Source of the DNA: Treponema sp.
GTDB lineage: Bacteria; Spirochaetota; Spirochaetia; Treponematales; Breznakiellaceae
Length of the DNA stretch: 6,929 bases
Assembly: GCA_031280065.1 (NCBI GenBank)
Contig: JAITHH010000070.1
Coordinates: 1 to 6,929, forward strand
Reading direction: 5' to 3'
The notes under the pieces are model-generated. The model saw nothing but the letters and a program-made list of their open reading frames with translations. It searched no databases and was not told the origin of the DNA. Positions 1 to 6,036 of the stretch are shown one piece after another. The stretch's first letter is position 1. Each line of letters opens with the position of its first letter. Position numbers and translations under genes: made by a program.

Positions 1-375
1 CTCAAGGAGGTTCACCTGGGCGGCCTTGGCTACCACGTCGCCCGCCATGACGGCGGAAACCGCGGCGATGGTTTCAATGACGCCGATGGCCTCGATATCC
101 GGCACGTTGACGGTTCCGGTCAGGGCGGGGATCACCGCCTCGTTGATGTTGGGGATCACGTAAGAATCGATATAGAAGGTTCCCCCCGCCGCGACGCCCC
201 GTTTTATTGAACTTTCCACATCGGCAACTTCCCCGGAGACGATGGTAATATACTTGCCCGGACAGGTTGGAGCGGTAAGAAGGAGTTTAACCTCAGCCGC
301 CTTGATCATTTCATCGGTGGCATATACCCCAATGGGTACGGTTTTAAATTCAATAAGTCCCAAGGCGATACTCAT
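1..375 (-). CDS. pduT: PduT-like Fe-S microcompartment shell protein (tandem BMC domains), 3' end cut by window
   Basis: This is a trimeric shell protein with two BMC domains whose central pore binds a [4Fe-4S] cluster in the PduT family; it is thought to pass electrons across the shell. 125 codons are visible from ATG at 375 and the frame runs off the left edge; Salmonella PduT is about 184 residues, so roughly 60 are missing. The first BMC domain spans about residues 3-85. It contains the TCPGKY motif with Cys38, the same position as the cluster-binding cysteine of Salmonella PduT. A second BMC domain starts at about residue 96 (AIGVIETIAAVSA). The gene lies downstream of pduS, whose product is the known electron-transfer partner of PduT. 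Its own Shine-Dalgarno is poorly spaced (AGGGGG ends 10 nt before ATG), so translation may depend on coupling from upstream. The family call is firm; cluster binding is inferred from the single conserved cysteine. Confidence 0.93.
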   Translation of the reverse strand, partial: MSIALGLIEFKTVPIGVYATDEMIKAAEVKLLLTAPTCPGKYITIVSGEVADVESSIKRGVAAGGTFYIDSYVIPNINEAVIPALTGTVNVPDIEAIGVIETIAAVSAVMAGDVVAKAAQVNLLE

Positions 376-440
376 TTATTCCCAGCCCCCTGTAATCGGC
401 GATTTTTCCCAGCGCAAGCGTCACGCGTACAACCGGTCAT
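372..440 (-). other. Candidate 22-codon ORF coupling pduS to pduT
   Basis: A 22-codon frame (MTGCTRDACAGKNRRLQGAG, then NK and stop) fills the pduS-pduT gap exactly. Its ATG overlaps the pduS stop as ATGA (437-440), and its own TGA overlaps the pduT start as ATGA (372-375). A GAGGGGAG sequence at 447-454 sits 6 nt upstream of its ATG, a better-placed ribosome binding site than the one before pduT. The peptide matches no family I know and has two cysteines. It may act only to carry ribosomes to pduT, or it may be chance. Confidence 0.3.
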
Positions 441-1774
441 TTCGAACTCCCCTCGATAACCACAAGAGCGGCATCCACGGAACGTACCCTGCCGTCAATG
501 CTGGCGTGAACAGCCGCGCCCAGGGCCCCTTCCTCCATAACGGCAACGCGATCTCCCCTTTTGACCCGGTCTCCGGCGGCAACCGCCGGTTTGGCGGGGG
601 CGCCGAAGTGCTGCTTCAGGGGCAGGTACACGGCGTCAACCGGCCCGGCATAATCGGCCAAGGGCGCCGCCGTGTGGTAATACCCGGTAAGCCCAAGCTG
701 CCGGACCAGTTTATCCGTGGGGTATCTGCGGAATTCCCGGAACTCACTGGCCTTTGCAGGCTGATTGTGATAGGGATTCTTGACGCCGGCCTTTTTCAGG
801 CGCCGCTTCAGTTCCCGGTTCAGCATCCAGGGCTGAAGCCCCATAATACAGGCATATTCGCAAAGCCGGCATTCACAGCAAAGATAGGCCGAAGCCGCGG
901 AAGATTCTTTTTCGCAGGTTGAATTATAGGAGGCCAGACGCATCAGTTTGTCCGGAAAGAGGTCATGCCCCAAGAGGGACCGGGGACAAACATCGCTGCA
1001 CATGGAGCAGTGGCAACAGGCGGCCCGCGCCATTTTGAGCATCCGCTCTACGGAATATTCCTGGGAACGGATCACCGGATGATCCCCGGCCAAAACGATG
1101 ATGGCCTTGCTGGTCTTTGTCACCGGGGCGTCCAGATTCCGCTGCACCTTGCCCATCATGGGGCCCCCGTCAATCAAAACCGGGTCCTGTACCAGAACGC
1201 CGCCCGCAGCCTCAATAAGGGACCGGTAGGGCACGCCCAGGGGGACCTTGAAAGTCGCGGGCTTTTTAACCGCCCCGGTTACGGTAATGTATTTGTCCGT
1301 TACCGCCCGGCCATCCAGGGCGGCGCGGATATTAAGCAGGGTCTCGGTGTTTACCACCACCGCCCCTACATTGAGGGGTATCCCGGCCTCGGGAACAATC
1401 CGCCCCAGGGCCTCATAGACCAGTACCTGTTCATCCCCCATGGGATAGCTGGATGAAAGGGTCGTAACCGACAGGGAGGGATATTTTCCGGCTTCTTTTG
1501 TCAGGGCCTCACAGGCGGCGGCGTATTTTCCTTTCAGGGCAAAAACGCCCCGCTTGGCTCCCATAGCGCTTACCAGTTCCGCCAGGGTTCCCAGCAGTAC
1601 CGGCGCGTGGAGCGCCGCCAACTGCTGATCCACCTGTATCAGCGGCTCACACTCGACCCCGTTCACCAGAATAACTTCGGGGGCGCTGTCCAGCTTGACA
1701 GCCGTTGGGAATCCGGCCCCCCCGGCCCCCACTACCCCCGCGTCGCGGATTCTGGCTATCACTGTCCCGTCCAT
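437..1774 (-). CDS. pduS: PduS-type corrinoid (cobalamin) reductase, RnfC-like flavin/Fe-S protein
   Basis: 445 residues; Salmonella PduS is about 451. PduS is an FMN and two-[4Fe-4S] protein that uses NADH to reduce cob(III)alamin and cob(II)alamin for the adenosyltransferase inside the microcompartment. The N-terminal RnfC-like nucleotide/flavin part carries GAGGAGFPT near residues 16-24. A first ferredoxin motif CxxCxxCxxxCP uses Cys253, 256, 259 and 263. A second motif uses Cys299, 302, 305 and 309, but there the proline after the last Cys is displaced (CIMGLQP). The C-terminal biotinyl/lipoyl-like segment (GALGAAVHASIDG) also matches PduS. I chose the ATG at 1774 because GGAGG lies 6 nt upstream; an in-frame TTG at 1804 would overlap eutA and adds ten non-conserved residues. 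It follows eutA by 19 nt. In an Eut locus its likely job is to recycle the B12 of ethanolamine ammonia-lyase together with EutT. Confidence 0.95.
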   Translation of the reverse strand: MDGTVIARIRDAGVVGAGGAGFPTAVKLDSAPEVILVNGVECEPLIQVDQQLAALHAPVLLGTLAELVSAMGAKRGVFALKGKYAAACEALTKEAGKYPSLSVTTLSSSYPMGDEQVLVYEALGRIVPEAGIPLNVGAVVVNTETLLNIRAALDGRAVTDKYITVTGAVKKPATFKVPLGVPYRSLIEAAGGVLVQDPVLIDGGPMMGKVQRNLDAPVTKTSKAIIVLAGDHPVIRSQEYSVERMLKMARAACCHCSMCSDVCPRSLLGHDLFPDKLMRLASYNSTCEKESSAASAYLCCECRLCEYACIMGLQPWMLNRELKRRLKKAGVKNPYHNQPAKASEFREFRRYPTDKLVRQLGLTGYYHTAAPLADYAGPVDAVYLPLKQHFGAPAKPAVAAGDRVKRGDRVAVMEEGALGAAVHASIDGRVRSVDAALVVIEGSSK

Positions 1775-1780
1775 ACCTTT

Positions 1781-1785
1781 CCTCC
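1781..1785 (-). promoter_or_regulatory. Ribosome binding site deciding the pduS start
   Basis: On the minus strand GGAGG is followed by AAAGGT and then ATG (1772-1774). This is an ideal Shine-Dalgarno with 6 nt spacing. It lies in the eutA-pduS gap and would fall inside the coding region if the upstream TTG at 1804 were the start, which argues for the ATG. Confidence 0.8.
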
Positions 1786-1793
1786 GGCCCGCC

Positions 1794-3236
1794 TTATTTG
1801 CCAAAAACCAGGGTTTTTACCACCACCGGAATCACCCGGCCCGCCGCGGCGGGCAGACCAATATCAATATAATCCCCGGTATCCACCTTGATGCTGTCCA
1901 GCACAATCAGCTTTTTCCCCGGCAGCGCGTTCATCAGGGAATAGCCAAGGGATTTAGCCATATCATTATCGATAATCAGAATCACCGGGTTGTTCCCCTT
2001 CAGGTAATCATCCATCCCCCGAATGATTATGCCGGTCAGTTCTTTGATAAAATCAAAAGAAGGATTATGCACGCCGGCAAAACCCACCGCCAGTATCTGA
2101 TACCGCCCCGATTCATCCCTGAACCAGGTCAGTTTTTCCGCAAGCCGCTGGGGGAAACGCCGGTACGAGTCCGCCTCGTCCTCGGAAGTCATTTTGACAA
2201 TGGGGATATTCTGAATGGGCAGGATGGAACTGTCGCTCCAGGCAATGGTAGAACCGGAAATATCAATGGCATTGGAGCCGGCCCCCACAACCGTGGCCCT
2301 GATCGTCTCCTTGGGGAGCATCCGTTCTACCAGGGACAGGGAGGGAGAGCGGCGGATCTGATTCCCCAGCACCGCCCCAATGTCCCCATAGGGATAGGGG
2401 TTTTGGGGATCGTAATCGTTATAGATAAAATCCGCCACCCCGCCTGAGTAGGTAAGGCCCGCGAATTTCCAGCTTGAACGCAGGGGATGGGCGGTGTAAA
2501 AAAGTTCCGTGTCCGCTGTGGCCGGAACAAGCCCTATTGCCTGGGCCAGAATCTCCGCAAGCCGCCCGCAGAGGCTTTCGATATCCCGCCGCGGCGCCTT
2601 TTGGCCTTCCCGCAGGTTCAGCCCCATCCGCTGGGCAAGGATACCCGCCTTTTCCGCCACATAGCTCAGCGTTTCCGTTTTGGGATCGACGATGATCTGC
2701 CTGCCGCCAATATCCAAACAGCTCGTATCCACCGGCGCGCCGTCTTTGAACACACCGATGTTGGTAGTACCGCCGCCGATGTCCAGGTTGACCAGCACCT
2801 TATCCCATATCCCACGGGACATGTCGGCGGTACCCGCGCCCCGGCCTGCCAGAATGGACTCAAGGTCGCTGCCGGCGGTGGCTACCACAAAATCCCCGGC
2901 AAGGCCGCTTAACGTGTTGATGGCGGACTCGCTGTTTTCTTTTCGAGCGGTCTCACCGGTGATGATCACCGCGCCGGCGCTGACGTCCCTGGGGGAAACG
3001 CCGGCCTTCCGGTACTCATCCTCGATAATGGCCCGCACCTTTTGTATATCGATGGTGGTACGATTCAAAAGGGGGGTAAAGTAAATACCCCCCCGGTATA
3101 TAATTTTTTTATCCACTATTTTGATACGGGGCACCGAAACAACCGTGGCTTCATTTTCAATTTCGAGCTGGCTAAACACAATTTGGGTAGTGGTAGTACC
3201 AAGATCAATGCCCACGCTCAGCAGTACTTCGTTCAT
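1794..3236 (-). CDS. eutA: Ethanolamine ammonia-lyase reactivating ATPase EutA
   Basis: 480 residues; the E. coli protein is about 467. EutA reactivates B12-dependent ethanolamine ammonia-lyase (EutBC) by ATP-driven release of inactivated cobalamin so that fresh adenosylcobalamin can bind. The sequence shows an actin/Hsp70-type ATPase fold: phosphate-1 motif GIDLGTTTTQ at residues 9-18, ITGETA at 92-97, phosphate-2 motif LDIGGGTTNIGVF at 151-163, TYSGGVADF at 262-270 and adenosine motif VVGAGSNAIDISGSTI at 316-331. The C-terminus (DTGDYIDIGLPAAAGRVIPV) matches EutA closely. The AAGG of its weak ribosome binding site overlaps the eutT stop codon (TAAGG), with only 10 nt between the genes, so translation is probably coupled to eutT. 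EutBC, its target, is not in the window. Call is very secure. Confidence 0.97.
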   Translation of the reverse strand: MNEVLLSVGIDLGTTTTQIVFSQLEIENEATVVSVPRIKIVDKKIIYRGGIYFTPLLNRTTIDIQKVRAIIEDEYRKAGVSPRDVSAGAVIITGETARKENSESAINTLSGLAGDFVVATAGSDLESILAGRGAGTADMSRGIWDKVLVNLDIGGGTTNIGVFKDGAPVDTSCLDIGGRQIIVDPKTETLSYVAEKAGILAQRMGLNLREGQKAPRRDIESLCGRLAEILAQAIGLVPATADTELFYTAHPLRSSWKFAGLTYSGGVADFIYNDYDPQNPYPYGDIGAVLGNQIRRSPSLSLVERMLPKETIRATVVGAGSNAIDISGSTIAWSDSSILPIQNIPIVKMTSEDEADSYRRFPQRLAEKLTWFRDESGRYQILAVGFAGVHNPSFDFIKELTGIIIRGMDDYLKGNNPVILIIDNDMAKSLGYSLMNALPGKKLIVLDSIKVDTGDYIDIGLPAAAGRVIPVVVKTLVFGK

Positions 3237-3246
3237 GGCCGCCGCC

Positions 3247-4017
3247 TTAAATACCGGCGCTGCCGGACGGAGAATAGTCCCTGGGCAAGTATTTGTATAT
3301 CAATATATAAAAAAGACTGGAAAGCCGGTTCAGCGCTTCCACAATATCCTCCCGCAGGCATTTGGAAGGGTTTTCCGGGTCCCGAAAGGCCGTAACCGCC
3401 GCCAGTTCCGTTTCCCTGACTACGGTCCGCAGCAGATTCAGCCGGACGCTCAAAGCCCCCATAGTATGTTCCATCAACAAATGCCTGCGGCCAAAGTAGC
3501 GTTCAGGATGGTGGGATTTTTCCCGCAGTTCCCTGGAAGACAGGCCCAAAAGATGGAATTCTCCCAGCGGGCGTTTCTCATATTCCGCCGGAAGAAGGCT
3601 CCGTACAAATTCCAGAATTTCCTGAAGATCATTCACAAAGGCCCGGTTTTCTTTTTCCGCTCCCAGAAACTGGGCCTCCAGAATCAGGGCGGCGAGTTTA
3701 TCCAGCTTGCCCCGAAACACGATTACCGGATTGTCCTTTTCGGTAAGGTGGTTGTGATACAGGTGGGTAAGCCCCTCTGGTTTTGAGTCCATCTCTTCCC
3801 CGCCGGGACCGTAATACACTGCCGTCTCCTGCCGCCTTTCCGCCGCCGCTTCCGGCATCTGGCCCCCCTCGGTAAACGTAAGGCTTATATTGCTCATTTT
3901 CAAAAACTCCAGGGCCGAAGGGGTTATGATTGTTCCTTTGGGAACATCAAGGGAACGGATTGAACTATCTTTTTTTACCAAGAGCCGAATTTCCTGCTCT
4001 GTCAAAGGACGCCCCAT
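3247..4017 (-). CDS. eutT: EutT-type ATP:corrinoid adenosyltransferase without Cys metal motif
   Basis: 256 residues; Salmonella EutT is about 267. EutT transfers the adenosyl group of ATP to cob(I)alamin, making the adenosylcobalamin needed by EutBC. Visible features: a small N-terminal TPxA module (GTIITPSALEFLKMSNIS, 28-45), then KPEGLTHL (79-86), which aligns with KPDTLTHL of the Salmonella enzyme, and an all-helical C-terminal catalytic domain with LNLLRTVVRETELAA (193-207) and EALNRLSSLFY (227-237), the latter like the NRLS signature of PduO-type enzymes. The HX11CCX2C metal-binding motif of enterobacterial EutT is absent; Cys220 is the only cysteine. This resembles what I recall of the Listeria-type enzyme. 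The gene is 14 nt after eutQ with a good AAGGGGG site. Next to pduS it forms a reductase-adenosyltransferase pair. Confidence 0.94.
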   Translation of the reverse strand: MGRPLTEQEIRLLVKKDSSIRSLDVPKGTIITPSALEFLKMSNISLTFTEGGQMPEAAAERRQETAVYYGPGGEEMDSKPEGLTHLYHNHLTEKDNPVIVFRGKLDKLAALILEAQFLGAEKENRAFVNDLQEILEFVRSLLPAEYEKRPLGEFHLLGLSSRELREKSHHPERYFGRRHLLMEHTMGALSVRLNLLRTVVRETELAAVTAFRDPENPSKCLREDIVEALNRLSSLFYILIYKYLPRDYSPSGSAGI

Positions 4018-4031
4018 TCCGTTCCCCCTTG

Positions 4032-4496
4032 CTATTTTTGGCTGGCCCAGTCAGCCGGATAGGTGACATACATAAACCGGACAAAATCAGGCGTCGAGAA
4101 CGTGATTGACGAGCCTTTGGGGATAAAGATGGATTCATCCTTGTCCGCAGCCACTGTCCGTCCGTCTATGCGTACCTCCAGCCTCCCTTCGATAATATAG
4201 TCCACCTCATCGTAATTCAGGGTCCAGTCAAAGGATGTATGATCCATTTCCATGACCCCGAAACCAAGGCGGGGACTCTCTTCAAGGCTGACAATGTCTT
4301 TCAAAAAGACCTTGTCGCCCGGTTTTCCGGTATCGAAAGGTTCAGGCTTAATCTGCGGCAGTTTTATAGAGATGATACCGCTCTTGTCCACATGACGAAC
4401 GCCGCCTGATGCAGAACACCCTCCCCTCTCAGTGATAATTTCATTGAGAACCTTCCTTACCAGTCCTTCCAGGGCCGTAGAATCTATATGTTCCAT
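4032..4496 (-). CDS. eutQ: EutQ cupin protein, short form
   Basis: 154 residues, against about 229 in Salmonella. Salmonella EutQ has been reported to have acetate kinase activity and to be needed for microcompartment function. The cupin domain is complete: FDWTLNYDEVDYIIEGRLEV (89-108) and FIPKGSSITFSTPDFVRFMY (124-143) closely match Salmonella EutQ. The first third of the enterobacterial protein, with its TPxA module, is missing. Instead there is a short predicted amphipathic helix (ALEGLVRKVLNEII, 8-21) followed by a Gly/Ser-rich linker, the layout of a microcompartment encapsulation peptide. The start at 4496 is supported by AAGGGAG 6 nt upstream. It lies between eutH and eutT, the same eutH-eutQ neighbourhood as in other non-proteobacterial Eut loci. 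Whether this short form keeps kinase activity cannot be judged here. Confidence 0.95.
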   Translation of the reverse strand: MEHIDSTALEGLVRKVLNEIITERGGCSASGGVRHVDKSGIISIKLPQIKPEPFDTGKPGDKVFLKDIVSLEESPRLGFGVMEMDHTSFDWTLNYDEVDYIIEGRLEVRIDGRTVAADKDESIFIPKGSSITFSTPDFVRFMYVTYPADWASQK

Positions 4497-4532
4497 AAAA
4501 GACTCCCTTTCAAAAAAATCCCCTGCCGTATC

Positions 4533-5657
4533 CTATGCCTTTTTCAGCGTCGATTTGGGGGCAACAAAATAGGCGATTGCCACTGCGGAAAAACCGCCCA
4601 CCAGCTTGCCTACCACCACCGCCAGAATCATGCTCTTGTCGATCCCCGCCACAAAGCCCAGATGATCGCCGAACACAAAGGCGGCGCTTACCGCGAAAGC
4701 CACGTTGATAACTTTACCCCGGTCGTCCATGTTCTTCATAATCTGGAACATGGCGATATTATTTGCAAGGGTCGCCACCATACCTGCCGCCGACTCTTTG
4801 TTCATGCCCAAAAGCGCTCCCGCTTTACCCAGCGGTCCGCCCAGGTATTTGGTCAGGAGATAAACCAGGCCGAAAGCGCCGGCCAGCACCACCGCGATGC
4901 TTCCCACGATAGCGAAAGCCTCGCTGATGGGGGCCATGCCCTTAATCACCGCAAACCCTGTGGCCCCTTCGATACCGGCCAGAACAAGGGCGATGGTCAG
5001 GAAGGCCACTACAAAACGGCCAAACCAGAGGAATATGGTGATCATGATCTTCTGAACAAAAATCAGGCCCAGGGCGATTACCAGGGCGAATATGATCACC
5101 GGGATCAGGTTTCTAAGCATCCACAAGAACGGGTAACCCGCCATGCCGCCGCCCGCGAGGCAGCCCAGGGGGATGGTGATAAGGCCAATGAGAATGCCCT
5201 GCGCAAGGAAGGGCCGGTCTTTTACATCGATGAGTCCCAAACCAACGGGAATCGAGAAAACTATGGTAGCCCCCATCATGGAGCCCAAGATAAGACCCGA
5301 AAAATTCCCCGCATTGATGGCTTCCTGACTCGCAGCCGCCATATTATTAATGTCTACCCCCGCCAGCGACATGGCCAGGGGATAGCCCCCCATGTCGCAG
5401 GCCAGAATGGTGGTTGCAAACATGGCCGGACTTGCGCCAAAGACCTGAAAAACCGGTCCCAATACGGGCCTAAGCCACTCACCCAATACCGGCGCAATAC
5501 AGACGGCCCCGGCCATGTTCATGGTCAGAGCCCCCATAGCCATAAAACCTTCTTCATACTTGATACCCAGGCCGAACTTTTTACCGATAAAATAATCGAT
5601 ACCGCCTACCGCCATAAAGATCAGCATGATATACAGAATAATATCACTAACGCCCAT
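4533..5657 (-). CDS. eutH: Ethanolamine transporter/permease EutH
   Basis: 374 residues; Salmonella EutH is about 408. EutH is an inner-membrane protein that facilitates ethanolamine entry, important when protonated ethanolamine diffuses poorly. About 10-11 hydrophobic spans are visible, for example residues 2-21, 37-58, 120-142, 151-171, 182-202, 210-231, 247-268, 317-336 and 342-366. Conserved blocks include EEGFMAMGAL (35-44), ACDMGGYPLA (86-95), SGLILGSMMGATIVFSIPV (120-138), AAGMVATLANNIAMF (290-304) and NVAFAVSAAFVFGDHLGF (318-335), all nearly identical to Salmonella EutH. It is shorter than the Salmonella protein mainly in loops and at the C-terminus, which ends soon after the last span (PKSTLKKA). 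AAGGAGAG lies 4 nt before the ATG, a strong ribosome binding site. The 94-nt gap before it is the longest in the operon and holds a hairpin. Call is very secure. Confidence 0.97.
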   Translation of the reverse strand: MGVSDIILYIMLIFMAVGGIDYFIGKKFGLGIKYEEGFMAMGALTMNMAGAVCIAPVLGEWLRPVLGPVFQVFGASPAMFATTILACDMGGYPLAMSLAGVDINNMAAASQEAINAGNFSGLILGSMMGATIVFSIPVGLGLIDVKDRPFLAQGILIGLITIPLGCLAGGGMAGYPFLWMLRNLIPVIIFALVIALGLIFVQKIMITIFLWFGRFVVAFLTIALVLAGIEGATGFAVIKGMAPISEAFAIVGSIAVVLAGAFGLVYLLTKYLGGPLGKAGALLGMNKESAAGMVATLANNIAMFQIMKNMDDRGKVINVAFAVSAAFVFGDHLGFVAGIDKSMILAVVVGKLVGGFSAVAIAYFVAPKSTLKKA

Positions 5658-5683
5658 CTTTCTCTCCTTACCTTAAAATATAA

Positions 5684-5709
5684 ACCCGCTACACCCCTGT
5701 ATAGCCGGT
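5684..5709 (-). other. Hairpin in the eutN-eutH gap, possible weak attenuator
   Basis: On the minus strand GCTATAC, loop AGGG, GTGTAGC form a 7-bp stem with one G-U pair (5688-5705). It extends past a G-G mismatch by ACC/GGT to 5684-5709. TTTATATTTT follows directly, then the eutH ribosome binding site. The upstream TATAG (5716-5720) could instead pair with the CTATA inside this stem, so two exclusive folds are possible. The stem is modest and the U-run broken, so at most this is a leaky terminator, processing site or attenuator. Confidence 0.3.
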
Positions 5710-5751
5710 ATCTGCCTATATCATCCGCCGCGCCGGCAACACCAGACGCTT

Positions 5752-6027
5752 CTAATTCAACAAAGCCTCATTTACCTCGACTGAATCAATAATCCCCACA
5801 ATGGCGGCATCCACCGGAGTATTCGGATCTTTAAGGATGTTACGGGTCATGCTGCCCCTGACGATAAGCACGTCCTCCCCCGCCCCGGCGCCGATAGTAT
5901 CCACCGCTACCACGGTTTCCCCCGAACCGCCGGTTCCCTTGATTTGAACCGCCATAAGTTTGTAGCCGTTAAGCCGTTCATCCTTTTTCGTTGCCCAGAG
6001 ATTCCCCAGCACTTTTGCTATCAGCAT
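5752..6027 (-). CDS. eutN: EutN pentameric microcompartment vertex protein
   Basis: 91 residues, the usual size for the EutN/CcmL (BMC-P) family, whose pentamers cap the vertices of the polyhedral shell. Family features: MLIAKVLGNLWATKKDERLNG at the N-terminus (first strand and loop), KLMAVQI (23-29), VAVDTIGAGAGEDVLIVRGS (40-59), RNIL (62-65) and the closing DAAIVGIIDSVEV block (73-85). The start at 6027 has a GAGG site a few bases upstream, and only 9 nt separate it from the preceding gene, so the two are probably translated together. It is the only vertex protein in the window, while hexameric BMC-H proteins must be elsewhere. Firm call for the family; the eutN name rests on sequence and on the Eut neighbours. 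Confidence 0.96.
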   Translation of the reverse strand: MLIAKVLGNLWATKKDERLNGYKLMAVQIKGTGGSGETVVAVDTIGAGAGEDVLIVRGSMTRNILKDPNTPVDAAIVGIIDSVEVNEALLN

Positions 6028-6036
6028 AGTTCCCTC

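Noticed and set aside
242..922. 226-codon plus-strand frame opposite pduS and pduT
   Set aside because: It is the reverse of two genes with clear motifs (the pduS C-terminal part and the PduT N-terminus), and its product has no family resemblance.
1775..1804. TTG start for pduS ten codons upstream, overlapping the eutA stop
   Set aside because: The added residues (MANKAGRRKG) are absent from PduS relatives as I recall them, and GGAGG sits 6 nt before the internal ATG at 1774.
1695..2447. 250-codon plus-strand frame opposite eutA
   Set aside because: It is a shadow of eutA and the pduS start, with no motif and no ribosome binding site.
5700..5720. TATAG/CTATA inverted repeat as an operator
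   Set aside because: Arms of 5 bp with an 11-nt loop are too weak alone; it is mentioned only as a possible alternative pairing to the neighbouring hairpin.
5658..5751. Internal promoter before eutH
   Set aside because: TATACA and TATATT resemble -10 elements, but no -35-like hexamer lies at proper spacing on the minus strand.
4488..5792. 434-codon open frame on the plus strand, antisense to eutH
   Set aside because: It is rich in His, Gln, Asn and Arg with no recognisable domain and no ribosome binding site, and it lies across eutH, whose minus-strand protein is conserved end to end. It is open because of the codon bias of the opposite strand.
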